Shown here: positions 27,494-35,862 of the stretch, one piece after another
How the letters are laid out: the number at the start of each line of letters is the position of its first letter
Position numbering within the stretch: the first letter of the stretch is position 1
From: Oceanitalea stevensii
Lineage (GTDB): Bacteria; Actinomycetota; Actinomycetes; Actinomycetales; Actinomycetaceae
Direction: 5' to 3'
Assembly (NCBI RefSeq): GCF_014837105.1
Contig: NZ_JACSPO010000001.1
Span: 470,276-534,275 of the forward strand
Length of the DNA: 64,000 nucleotides
Notes under the pieces: generated by a model
What the model saw: the letters and a program-made list of their open reading frames with translations, nothing else
Databases searched by the model: none
What the model was told of the DNA's origin: nothing
Translations under genes and position numbers: made by a program

Positions 27494-29182
27494 TCACCAC
27501 TCGCGGGCGGCGGGGATGAGGGTGCCGGGGTTGAGGTTGCGGCCCGGGTCCACGCCCTTGAGCAGGGTCACCTGGACGTCGACGCCGGCGGCGGAGATGT
27601 CCTCCTCCAGCCAGGGCGTGTGGTCGGTGCCCACGCCGTGGTGGTGGGAGATGGTCCCGCCGTTGTCGACGAAGGACTGCTGGACCGCGCTCTTGACCAC
27701 CCAGTACTGGCGCAGCTGCTCCTCCATGTCCGGGCTCCCGGACACGAAGGCGAAGGTGAAGTACAGGCAGGCGCCGGAGTGGTAGCTGTGCGAGAGGTGG
27801 CACATGATGTAGCCGCGCACGCCCAGGGAGTCGAAGGCGTCACGGGCCGCGCGGACGGTGAGGTGGTAGACCTCCATGAGCCGCGACCAGGGCATCGCCG
27901 TCTCCGACACGTCGGCGAGCGCGCCGATGTCGAGGAGGAAGTCGCGCAGGTAGGGCGTGTCGAACTTCTTCTGGTCGTACAGCGCGCCGGGGCCCTTGCC
28001 GAGCTTGACGCCGCCGTGCTCGCGGACGATCTTCCCGACCGTCGCCTTGTCGGCCTTGACGCGGGCGCTGCCGCCCTCGTAGCCGACGTAGCTGAGGCAG
28101 GCCTTGTCCAGGTCCCAGCCGCGCTTCTCGAGGAAGCCGAACAGGCCGTCCTGGACCGCCTTCTTCGCGCCCTTGGACGCCTTCTGCGTCGACAGCGAGA
28201 ACGCCGTCTCGTTGCCGTCGGAGACGCGGGTGACCGACGGGCGGGCGTCGGACACCGAGATCGCGTGCATGGCCTGGACCGCGCTGCCCCAGTTGGGGAA
28301 GAGGTAGGCGATGATCTCGCGGTTCTCCGGGAGCCGGTGGACGTGGACCCACGCCTCGGTGATGACGCCCAGGCGGCCCTCGGAGCCGAGGATCATCTCG
28401 CGCACGCTCGGGCCGGAGGACGTGCTCGGCAGCGGGCGCAGGACGATGACCTTGCCGGGCAGCACGACCCGCATGCCGCGGGTGATGTCGGCGATGTCGC
28501 CGTACTTGTCGGACTGCATGCCCGAGGAGCGGGTGGCGATCCAGCCGCCGAGGGTCGAGTGCTTGAAGCTGTCGGGCTGGTGTCCCATCGTCCACCCGCG
28601 GGCGGTCAGCTGCTCCTCGAGGTCCGGGCCCAGGACGCCCGCCTGCACGCGGGCCAGGCCCGCGTCCTCGTCGACCTCGAGGACGCGGTTGAGGCGTCCG
28701 AGGTCGAGGGAGACGACCGGGCGGGTCTCGTCGGCCGGCGGGGTGAGGGAGCCGGAGATGTTCGAGCCGCCACCGAAGGGGATGAGGACGGCGTCGCTCG
28801 CGACGACGGCGTCGACGACGGCGCGCACCTCCTCCTCGGTGCCGGGGTAGACGACGACGTCGGGCACGCGCGGCAGGTGGCCGGCGCGGACCCGGACGAG
28901 GTCGACGAGGCCCTTGCCGTAGGTGTGGACGACACGGTCGAGGTCGGTGGTGACGACGTGGTCCTCACCGAGCGCGGAGCGCAGCTCGGCGGCGAGGTCC
29001 TCCGGGAGCCGGGTGGCGGGGACGTCGATGTCGTCGAAGGACGGCGGGGGCGTGCCCGGGGCCGAGAGGTCGATCCCGATCCTGTCCATGACGAAGGGCG
29101 CCATCTTCGGCTTGTCCCGGTAGTTGAAGGCGATGCCCTCCACTCCCCAGCCCCACCACTTCTGGTGTGTCACTCCCGTCAC
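27494..29182 (-). CDS. FAD-binding alkyldihydroxyacetonephosphate synthase-like enzyme
   Basis: A 562-residue vanillyl-alcohol-oxidase-family flavoprotein that matches AGPS, the enzyme swapping the acyl chain of acyl-DHAP for a fatty alcohol to make the ether bond. AGPS-specific features are the N-terminal KWWGWG (AGPS KWNGWG), RSSGMQSDKYGDI near 225, GSEGRLGVITEA, the YHSGACLYFTFAF segment, and the triple-His SHHHGVG near 510 required for catalysis in the eukaryotic enzyme. GTG 29182 has ggaggagg upstream and overlaps the acyltransferase stop (GTGA). It is the last of four coupled genes. Ordinary FAD-linked oxidase activity (glycolate or lactate) is the main alternative. Confidence 0.85.
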   Translation of the reverse strand: MTGVTHQKWWGWGVEGIAFNYRDKPKMAPFVMDRIGIDLSAPGTPPPSFDDIDVPATRLPEDLAAELRSALGEDHVVTTDLDRVVHTYGKGLVDLVRVRAGHLPRVPDVVVYPGTEEEVRAVVDAVVASDAVLIPFGGGSNISGSLTPPADETRPVVSLDLGRLNRVLEVDEDAGLARVQAGVLGPDLEEQLTARGWTMGHQPDSFKHSTLGGWIATRSSGMQSDKYGDIADITRGMRVVLPGKVIVLRPLPSTSSGPSVREMILGSEGRLGVITEAWVHVHRLPENREIIAYLFPNWGSAVQAMHAISVSDARPSVTRVSDGNETAFSLSTQKASKGAKKAVQDGLFGFLEKRGWDLDKACLSYVGYEGGSARVKADKATVGKIVREHGGVKLGKGPGALYDQKKFDTPYLRDFLLDIGALADVSETAMPWSRLMEVYHLTVRAARDAFDSLGVRGYIMCHLSHSYHSGACLYFTFAFVSGSPDMEEQLRQYWVVKSAVQQSFVDNGGTISHHHGVGTDHTPWLEEDISAAGVDVQVTLLKGVDPGRNLNPGTLIPAAREW

Positions 29183-29949
29183 GAAGCCTCCTCCTGGGAC
29201 CGGCCCTCCGGCCCGCCCCTCCTCGAGTCGCCGACGACGTACGGCGTCTGCATGGTCATCATGGTGCTGATGTGCTGGGCGATGCGGTCGCTGAACTCGC
29301 GGGCCGTCTCCCCGGGGTGGGGCCGCATCGGTCGGCCGATGAGCACCCGGACGGGCGGACGGCCGGGCGCGGGCCAGAAGCGACCCACCGGCATCGCCTG
29401 GTGGGTGCCCAGGAGCGCGACCGGGACGCACGGGACCCCGGAGGTCGAGCACAGCACGGCCGCACCGGGCTTGAAGGGGCGCATGACGCCGTCGCGGCTG
29501 CGCGTGCCCTCCGGGAAGAGCAGGATCGGCAGGCCGCTGGTGAGCAGGCGCTGGGACATGCCCTTGTTGCGCCCGCGGCCGCCGGTGCGCTCGATCGGGT
29601 AGGTGTTGAAGAAGAGCGAGGTGAGCGCCTTGACCCACCAGCGGGAGTAGAAGTAGTCGGCGGCGGCGCCGACGGTCAGCCGCTTGGTGAGGCGGTAGGG
29701 GAGCTGGGACACGAGGACGCCGGTGTCCAGGTGGCTGCAGTGGTTGGCGACGACGACGAAGGGGCCGCGCAGCGAGTCGACGTTGTCGGTGCCCTCGACC
29801 GTCGTCGTCGTCACCGCCGAGACGACGGGGCGCAGCACGAGCCGCTGCGCGACGAAGCGCATGGCCCGGTGCCAGCGGGCGTGGTAGCGGCTCAGGCTGG
29901 AGGCGTCCTCGCCCCCACGGCCGCCCCGTGCGGAGTCCCCCTCGGTCAC
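29179..29949 (-). CDS. LPLAT-family acyltransferase of the ether-lipid-like cluster
   Basis: A 256-residue membrane-associated acyltransferase: NHCSHLDTG near residues 66-74 is the HX4D catalytic block, FPEGTRSRDG near 145 the phosphate-binding block, and PVALLGT near 178 block IV. In the context of the reductase, SDR and AGPS-like neighbours the simplest role is acylation of dihydroxyacetone phosphate or of the resulting alkyl-glycerol phosphate. Sequence alone cannot separate these from ordinary PlsC activity. GTG 29949 overlaps the SDR stop, and its own stop overlaps the AGPS-like start, so expression is coupled on both sides. Confidence 0.85.
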   Translation of the reverse strand: MTEGDSARGGRGGEDASSLSRYHARWHRAMRFVAQRLVLRPVVSAVTTTTVEGTDNVDSLRGPFVVVANHCSHLDTGVLVSQLPYRLTKRLTVGAAADYFYSRWWVKALTSLFFNTYPIERTGGRGRNKGMSQRLLTSGLPILLFPEGTRSRDGVMRPFKPGAAVLCSTSGVPCVPVALLGTHQAMPVGRFWPAPGRPPVRVLIGRPMRPHPGETAREFSDRIAQHISTMMTMQTPYVVGDSRRGGPEGRSQEEAS

Positions 29950-30767
29950 GACCGACCTCCCTGGATGAGTGCGGTGGCGCGCCGCACGAGCGGCCGCGGT
30001 GCGTGCGCGGCGAGGAACGCGATGACGCGGAAACGGAGGGAGGGCACCGAGCGGACCCGTCCCTTCTCGACGTCGTCCAGCGCGTCGGCGACGACGCGGT
30101 CGGCCTCGAGCCAGAGGAAGCCGGGGATGGCGCTCGTGCGGATCTTCGCCCGCTCGTGGAACTCGGTGCGCACCCAGCCCGGCACGAGGGCGGTGGCCTG
30201 GACGCCGGTGCCGGCGAGCTCGAGGGACAGGGACTCGGAGTAGGTCCCCACCCACGACTTGATCGCCGAGTAGGCCCCCATGGGGACGAGCCCGGCGACC
30301 GAGGCGACATTGACGATGACGCCGCGCCCCCGGGTGACCATCGCGCGGCCCGCGGCGTTGCCGAGGACGAGGACGGCGCGGACCATGACGTCCAGCGACC
30401 GCTCGACCTCGGTGAGGTCCTCCGCGAGGAGGGGCACGTGCACGCCGTGGCCGGCGTTGTTGACGAGGACGTCGACGGGGGAGTCGGCGTCGAGGAGCCG
30501 CGCCGCGACGGCGTCCACGTCGTCGCGCGCCGCGAGGTCGGCCACGAGCGTCTCCACCTCGACACCGTAGCGCCACCGCAGCTGCTCGGCCGTCTTCTCC
30601 AGACGCTCCCGGTTACGGGCGACGAGGACGAGCGACAGGCCCCGGGCCGCCAGAGCGCGGGCGAACTCGAGGCCGAGGCCGGAGGTGCCGCCGGTGACGA
30701 GCGCCCGCCCGCCCAGGACGGAGGACTCGGCGGGCGCCGAGAGCGGGCGCCGGGGACTGGTCGTCAT
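29946..30767 (-). CDS. short-chain dehydrogenase/reductase of the ether-lipid-like cluster
   Basis: A 273-residue classical SDR. TGGTSGLG at 25-32 binds the nucleotide, ARNRERLE near 50 suggests NADPH preference through its Arg residues, NNAG lies near 106, catalytic Ser is in NVASVAG, and YSAIK near 165-169 supplies Tyr and Lys. The C terminus is basic and hydrophobic, consistent with membrane association. In the cluster it could reduce acyl- or alkyl-DHAP to the glycerol form, the step that follows AGPS in animals. This is inferred from context. ATG overlaps the stop of the fatty-acyl-reductase gene (ATGA). Confidence 0.87.
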   Translation of the reverse strand: MTTSPRRPLSAPAESSVLGGRALVTGGTSGLGLEFARALAARGLSLVLVARNRERLEKTAEQLRWRYGVEVETLVADLAARDDVDAVAARLLDADSPVDVLVNNAGHGVHVPLLAEDLTEVERSLDVMVRAVLVLGNAAGRAMVTRGRGVIVNVASVAGLVPMGAYSAIKSWVGTYSESLSLELAGTGVQATALVPGWVRTEFHERAKIRTSAIPGFLWLEADRVVADALDDVEKGRVRSVPSLRFRVIAFLAAHAPRPLVRRATALIQGGRS

Positions 30768-33031
30768 CGCTGGACGCCCTCCTTGAGGCTGCGCAGGACG
30801 GGTGCCACCCGGCCCTCGACCGTCGTCGTCCAGGAGAGGACGGGCCAGCGCTGGGCACGTGCGTAACGGTAGAGCTGGGCGTCGGGGTTGACCACACGGG
30901 GGTTGCCGACGACCTCGAGCCAGGGCCGGTCGGCGTAGCTGTCGCCGTAGGCGTAGGACGCGGACAGGTCCAGGCCCTCGTCGCGGGCGTAGCGCGTGAG
31001 CCAGGTGGCCCGCGACTCCCCGACGAGCGGGGAGGCGAGGAGGTGGCCGGTCCAGCGGCCGTCGTCGTCCGTCTCCATCTGTCCGGCGACGACGACGTCG
31101 AAGAGCGGGGCGAGCGGCTCGACGAAGACGTCGATCTCCCCGGTGACGAGGACGGTGCGGTGCCCGGCGGCGCGGTGCGCGCGGATCTGGGCGACGGCCT
31201 CGGTGAGGACGTCCCGGCGCAGGGAGTCCTGGACGCGCTCGAGGATCGCCGCCCGGAGCTCCGCCTCGTGGGTGCCGGCGTAGCGGCGCATGAAGGTGCG
31301 GATGAAGTCGCCGCGGTCACGCATCTCGGCCTGGAGGTAGCGCGGGCCGAGGGCGACGAGGTTGCCCAGCGCCTTGGGCCAGCCCGAGGGCGGCTGGGTG
31401 GCGAGCTCGACCCACAGGTACTGCTCGACGAGGGTCGCGGCGATGACGGTGCGCTGGAGGTCGAAGACCGCGACGACGTCGCTGCGCTCGGGCAGCTCGG
31501 TCACGCGCGGCGTGCCGGCCTTGGGCCGCTCGCCGCGCATGAGCCCGGGCACCCCGGGGATGTGGACCTCCTGGAGGTAGTGGCGCCAGTCGATCTCGGT
31601 GACGTCGAAGCCGTGCTCGACCTGCCGCTCCGGGGGCAGGGAGGCGTGCAGCGCCCGGGTGCGGGCGTCGTCGAAGATGACCTCGATCTGCGTGTACGGC
31701 TGGTAGAGCGCGGTGAACTTGCGCAGCGTGTTGATGTCGCGGCGCGCCTTGTAGAGCGTGGACATCCACTCGCGGGTGCGGGCGCGGGCGGGCAGGCGGC
31801 CGACGGCGCGGTCGGCGATCTCCACGGCCTTCTCCCGGCGGCGCACCGCGCGCTCGACGGCGCCGCGGTGGGGGAAGGACCACGAGGGCACCGAGACGTG
31901 GGAGCCGCTGGAGTCCTTGAGCGGGTTGGCGGAGAAGTACTCGCGCACGTACTCGTAGAGCTTGCCGAAGCGCAGCGGGTTCGTGATGCCCGAGGAGACC
32001 TGGTAGTAGCTCGCCTCGCCGGTCTGCGGCGGGGCCGCCGCCGCGGCGAGGATCGCGTTGACGACGAAGTCGACGGGGATGACGTCGAGGACGGTGTCCG
32101 CCAGCGCCGGGAACTCCGGGAGCATGCCGCGCCCGTAGGCGGCGATGAGGGGGTCGGCGACCTTGAAGCCGTCGATCCAGCCCGGGTAGGGGTGGCGGAA
32201 GGAGGACTCGATGATCGTGGGGCGCACGACCGACAGGCGGTGCCCGCCGCCCTGCCAGAGGGTCTCCGCGACCCGCTCACCCATCGCCTTGGTGAAGGTG
32301 TAGACGTCCGGCCAGCCGAGGGACTCGGCGCGGGTGCGGGCGTGGTGGACCAGCTCCTCGCGGACCCAGGCGGCGCGGGCGGCCTCGGCGGCCTGCGAGA
32401 CGGCGCGGGGACCGGCGCGGCGGTGGTCGGCGTCGGCCTGGCGCAGCAGCGGCTCGAGGACCTCGGGACGGCGGGAGGCCTCCTCGGCGGTCTGGCGGGC
32501 GGCGAGGGCCGAGCGGAGCTCGGTGCGGTAGTCGACGTCGTGGTCGAGGCTGCGCTCCTCGGCCACGCCCTTGCGCAGGCCGGCGACGTAGCTCGTCGAG
32601 ACGTGGACGACGTGCGGGTCGGTCCCGGTGGCGAGGAGCCGCTCGTAGAGGTTGACCGGCCCGGCGACGTTGGCGGCGAAGGCCTCGTCCACGGGCAGGT
32701 CGAAGGACACGCTCGAGGCGGAGTGGACGACGACGTCGAGGTCGTCGGGCAGCTCGGGGACGTCCTCGAGGTCGCCGGAGATGACGGTGACCCGCTCGGT
32801 GAACGCGGCGAGCGCGTTCTCCTCACCGACCGAGTCGCGCCAGCTGCGGAAGACCGGCTTGCGCAGCAGCTTCTCCGCGCGGCGCTGGGCGCTGAGGTCG
32901 CCGCGGGGGCGGACGAGGATGCTGACACGGGTTGTCGGGTAGGCGGCGAGCAGCTTCTCGACGACGGCCTGGCCGACGAAGCCGGTGGCGCCCGTGACGA
33001 GGACGTGCGCGTGCTCCAACGGTGAGTGCAT
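30764..33031 (-). CDS. fatty acyl reductase fused to a HAD-IB domain
   Basis: A 755-residue fusion. Residues 1-510 are an extended SDR of the male-sterility/FAR type: TGATGFVG at 13-20, HVSTSYVAG near 150, and catalytic YTFTK near 243, then a FAR C-terminal domain. This family reduces acyl-CoA or acyl-ACP to fatty alcohol (or aldehyde). Residues about 517-755 are a HAD-IB phosphatase-like domain, but motif I reads FDLQRT, so the second Asp of DxD, the general acid, is Gln; phosphatase activity may be lost. A TAGAGT box seven bases before the ATG implies a leaderless operon promoter. It is the first of four coupled genes. Confidence 0.88.
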   Translation of the reverse strand: MHSPLEHAHVLVTGATGFVGQAVVEKLLAAYPTTRVSILVRPRGDLSAQRRAEKLLRKPVFRSWRDSVGEENALAAFTERVTVISGDLEDVPELPDDLDVVVHSASSVSFDLPVDEAFAANVAGPVNLYERLLATGTDPHVVHVSTSYVAGLRKGVAEERSLDHDVDYRTELRSALAARQTAEEASRRPEVLEPLLRQADADHRRAGPRAVSQAAEAARAAWVREELVHHARTRAESLGWPDVYTFTKAMGERVAETLWQGGGHRLSVVRPTIIESSFRHPYPGWIDGFKVADPLIAAYGRGMLPEFPALADTVLDVIPVDFVVNAILAAAAAPPQTGEASYYQVSSGITNPLRFGKLYEYVREYFSANPLKDSSGSHVSVPSWSFPHRGAVERAVRRREKAVEIADRAVGRLPARARTREWMSTLYKARRDINTLRKFTALYQPYTQIEVIFDDARTRALHASLPPERQVEHGFDVTEIDWRHYLQEVHIPGVPGLMRGERPKAGTPRVTELPERSDVVAVFDLQRTVIAATLVEQYLWVELATQPPSGWPKALGNLVALGPRYLQAEMRDRGDFIRTFMRRYAGTHEAELRAAILERVQDSLRRDVLTEAVAQIRAHRAAGHRTVLVTGEIDVFVEPLAPLFDVVVAGQMETDDDGRWTGHLLASPLVGESRATWLTRYARDEGLDLSASYAYGDSYADRPWLEVVGNPRVVNPDAQLYRYARAQRWPVLSWTTTVEGRVAPVLRSLKEGVQR

Positions 33032-33038
33032 TTGCCGA

Positions 33039-33044
33039 ACTCTA
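33039..33044 (-). promoter_or_regulatory. -10 box of the ether-lipid-like operon
   Basis: TAGAGT on the minus strand, preceded by ta, ends seven bases before ATG 33031. No ribosome-binding site is present, so the first message position is probably the start codon. Confidence 0.5.
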
Positions 33045-33104
33045 TAGCCGAGGGCCCCGAGTCCAGAACTCCCCCCGGTCCCGCGCGCCGCGACCCGGCG
33101 GTGC

Positions 33105-33863
33105 TCAGCCGGGGCGCAGCTCGTAGTGCGGCAGGCCGAGCGCGGCGATCTGCTCGTCGAGGCTCGTCACCTCCTCCCGCCAGGCGCGGTGGTCGGCCGA
33201 CGAGTGCGCGGCGGCGAACTCCGCGCGCGTGCCGGCCGTGCGGACCACCTGGAGGGCGAAGGCGCGGGCACCCGCGTCGCGGGCGCGCCGGGCGATCTCG
33301 ACGGCGTGGCGGGCGGCGGGGGAGCCGGGCGCGACGGTCGTGCGCACCTCGTGGTCGACGCCCGACGCGACGAGCAGGTCGAGGCACTCCCACGCGAGGT
33401 GGCCCGCACCGGGCCGCCGCACGACGTCGTGGTAGTCCTCGGGCAGCGCCTTGAGGTCCAGGCCCACCCAGTCGACGTCGCCGAGCAGCGCGGCCAGCCG
33501 CCGCGGGTAGGGCCCCGCGGTGTGGAGACCGACGGCGAACCCGAGCCCGCGCACCTCGCGGACGGCGGGGAGGAGCGCGCCCTGGCGGGTGGCCTCCCCG
33601 CCGGACATGACGACGGCGTCCAGGAGGCGTCGTCGTCGGCGGAGGAAGGCGAGCACGTCCTCCCAGGGGAGCGTGCCGGGGGTGCGCGGTGCGATGAGCG
33701 CCGGGTTGTGGCAGTAGGAGCAGTCCCACGGGCAGCCCTGGCAGAAGACCGTCGCGGCGAGCCGCCCGGGCCAGTCGACCGTCGACAGCGGCGTCATCCC
33801 GGCGACCTGGAGGTCGCCGGCACGGGCCGGTGCGGGCGGGTGGCCCGCCGCGACGGTGCTCAC
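33105..33863 (-). CDS. nrdG: anaerobic ribonucleotide reductase activating protein
   Basis: A 252-residue radical SAM enzyme that installs the glycyl radical on NrdD. The 4Fe-4S ligands are in CQGCPWDCSYC near residues 39-49 (C-x3-C-x2-C preceded by an extra Cys), with SAM-binding MSGGEAT near 88. GTG 33863 overlaps the nrdD stop (GTGA), so the pair is translationally coupled. It is longer than E. coli NrdG (about 154 residues) and resembles the longer NrdG2-type activases. The gap to the upstream gene on the same strand is 73 bases. Confidence 0.92.
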   Translation of the reverse strand: MSTVAAGHPPAPARAGDLQVAGMTPLSTVDWPGRLAATVFCQGCPWDCSYCHNPALIAPRTPGTLPWEDVLAFLRRRRRLLDAVVMSGGEATRQGALLPAVREVRGLGFAVGLHTAGPYPRRLAALLGDVDWVGLDLKALPEDYHDVVRRPGAGHLAWECLDLLVASGVDHEVRTTVAPGSPAARHAVEIARRARDAGARAFALQVVRTAGTRAEFAAAHSSADHRAWREEVTSLDEQIAALGLPHYELRPG

Positions 33864-35692
33864 GGCGCCGCGACGGGGGAGGAGACGGCGGCCTGCTCGG
33901 TGAACATCTCCCGCTCGGCGTACTCGCCCTTCTTGCCGATGTTGAAGGAGCTGACCGGCCGGAAGTAGCCCATGACGCGGGTCCACACCTCGCAGGCCAC
34001 CGGCTCCTCGCGGTCGACGCCGCAGCGCGGGCAGGTGTGGTGCTCACCGGCGAGGTAGCCGTGGTTCGGGCACACCGAGAACGTCGGGGTGATGGTGATG
34101 TAGGGCAGGCGGAAGCTCTCCAGGGCCCGGCGCACGATCTCCTTGCACGCCTGCGCCGAGGAGATCCGCTCGCTCATGTACAGGTGCAGGACCGTGCCGC
34201 CGGTGTACTTCCCCTGCAGCTCCTCCTGCCGCTCGAGGGCCTCGAAGGGGTCGTCGGTGAAACCGACCGGAAGCTGGGAGGAGTTCGTGTAGTACGGGTT
34301 GGTCTCGGTGCCGGCCTGGAGGATGCCGGGGAAGCGCTTGCGGTCCTCCTTGGCGAAGCGGTAGGTCGTGCCCTCCGCCGGCGTCGCCTCGAGGTTGTAC
34401 AGGTGCCCGGTGGCCTCCTGGTACTCGACCATCCGCTCGCGCACGTGGTCGAGGAGACGGGCGCACAGTGCGTGCCCCCGCGGGTCGGTGAGGTCGTACT
34501 CGCCGAGGGTGAAGTTGCGGACCATCTCGTTCATGCCGTTGACGCCGATGGTCGAGAAGTGGTTCTCGAGCGTGCCGAGGTAGCGGCGGGTCCACGGGAA
34601 CAGGCCGCCGTCGATGTGCTCCTGGATGACGACGCGCTTGAGCTCGAGGGTGTCGCGGGCGATGTCCATGAGCTCGTCGAGGCGGCGGACGAGCCCGGGC
34701 TCGTCGTGCGCGTGGAGGTAGCCCAGGCGGGCCATGTTGACGGTGACGACGCCGAGCGATCCGGTCTGCTCCGCCGAGCCGAACAGCCCGTTGCCGCGCT
34801 TGAGGAGCTCGCGCAGGTCGAGCTGGAGACGGCAGCACATCGAGCGGATCATGCCCGGGTCGAGGTCGGAGCTGATGAAGTTCTGGAAGTAGGGCAGCCC
34901 GTACTTCGCGGTCATCGCGAAGAGCCGCTCGGTGTTCTCCGCGTCCCAGTCGAAGTCCTTGGTGATGTTGTACGTGGGGATCGGGAAGGTGAAGACCTGC
35001 CCGTTCGCGTCGCCCTCGGTCATCACCTCCATGTAGGCGCGGTTGACGAGGTCCATCTCGTGCTGGAGCTCCCCGTAGGTGAAGTCGCAGGGCTCACCGC
35101 CGATGAGCGGCACCTGCTCGCGCAGGTCCGGCGGGCAGGTCCAGTCGAAGGTGAGGTTGGTGAACGGGGTCTGGGTGCCCCACCGGGAGGGGACGTTGAG
35201 GTTGTACACGAGCTCCTGCACGCACTGCTTGACCTGCGGGTAGGTCATGTCGTCCAGCCGGACGAAGGGCGCCATGTAGGTGTCGAAGGAGCTGAAGGCC
35301 TGCGCGCCGGCCCACTCGTTCTGGAGGGTGCCGAGGAAGTTGACGATCTGCCCGACGGCGGAGGAGAAGTGGCGGGCGGGTGCGGCGGAGATGGCACCGG
35401 GCACGCCGTTGAAGCCCTCCTCGAGCAGCCGCCGCAGGGACCAGCCCGCGCAGTAGCCGGCGAGCATGTCGAGGTCGTGGATGTGGAGGTCGCCCTCGCG
35501 GTGGGCGCGGCCAGCGTCGGGGGCGTAGACGCGGTCGAGCCAGTAGTTGGCGACGACCTTCCCCGAGGTGTTGAGCATCATCCCGCCCAGCGAGTAGCCC
35601 TGGTTGGCGTTGGCGTTCACCCGCCAGTCGCTGCGGTCCAGGTACTCCTCGACGGTGGTGATCGGGTCGACGTGGGTGGGTCGGTGGTCCAT
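33860..35692 (-). CDS. nrdD: anaerobic (class III) ribonucleoside-triphosphate reductase
   Basis: A 610-residue glycyl-radical enzyme making deoxyribonucleotides without oxygen. The C terminus has the zinc site CPNHGY and CPRCG near 540-558 and the radical Gly in TRVMGYF near 572, followed by NIGKKGEYAERE. The N terminus starts directly with the catalytic region (NANANQGYSLGGMM near 27-40); the N-terminal ATP-cone of E. coli NrdD (about 100 residues) is absent, so dATP feedback through a cone is not expected. Two NrdR-like boxes lie 68-115 bases upstream. Co-occurrence with a bc1-aa3 chain implies a facultative lifestyle or micro-oxic periods. Confidence 0.95.
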   Translation of the reverse strand: MDHRPTHVDPITTVEEYLDRSDWRVNANANQGYSLGGMMLNTSGKVVANYWLDRVYAPDAGRAHREGDLHIHDLDMLAGYCAGWSLRRLLEEGFNGVPGAISAAPARHFSSAVGQIVNFLGTLQNEWAGAQAFSSFDTYMAPFVRLDDMTYPQVKQCVQELVYNLNVPSRWGTQTPFTNLTFDWTCPPDLREQVPLIGGEPCDFTYGELQHEMDLVNRAYMEVMTEGDANGQVFTFPIPTYNITKDFDWDAENTERLFAMTAKYGLPYFQNFISSDLDPGMIRSMCCRLQLDLRELLKRGNGLFGSAEQTGSLGVVTVNMARLGYLHAHDEPGLVRRLDELMDIARDTLELKRVVIQEHIDGGLFPWTRRYLGTLENHFSTIGVNGMNEMVRNFTLGEYDLTDPRGHALCARLLDHVRERMVEYQEATGHLYNLEATPAEGTTYRFAKEDRKRFPGILQAGTETNPYYTNSSQLPVGFTDDPFEALERQEELQGKYTGGTVLHLYMSERISSAQACKEIVRRALESFRLPYITITPTFSVCPNHGYLAGEHHTCPRCGVDREEPVACEVWTRVMGYFRPVSSFNIGKKGEYAEREMFTEQAAVSSPVAAP

Positions 35693-35759
35693 GGGCTTCT
35701 CCCGAGGCTCGTGCGGTCCGTGGCAGGACAGACGCTAGAGCCGGTGCGTCAGGGAGTAA

Positions 35760-35775
35760 CCACTAGGTGTTGGGG
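35760..35775. promoter_or_regulatory. candidate NrdR box 1 upstream of nrdD
   Basis: ccactaggtgttgggg, a 16-base imperfect palindrome resembling the NrdR-box pattern of actinobacteria. It is separated from box 2 by exactly 16 bases, the tandem arrangement known for this repressor. Confidence 0.6.
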
Positions 35776-35791
35776 CGTGTCGCTTCTCGCG

Positions 35792-35807
35792 CCACAAGAT
35801 GTGGTGG
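35792..35807. promoter_or_regulatory. candidate NrdR box 2 upstream of nrdD
   Basis: ccacaagatgtggtgg, a better match to the NrdR consensus (ACAC-AT-rich centre-GTGT type). Its centre is 32 bases, three helical turns, from box 1. Confidence 0.65.
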
Positions 35808-35862
35808 TCGAACCGGACGAATGGTGGCCGGCGCGGGACCTTTGTCCCGGATCCGGGAGACG

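Noticed and set aside
29183..30565. Long N-terminal extension of the AGPS-like gene
   Set aside because: The frame stays open upstream of GTG 29182, but the translated part is a shadow of the acyltransferase and SDR genes. The start at 29182 has a strong ribosome-binding site and a GTGA overlap.
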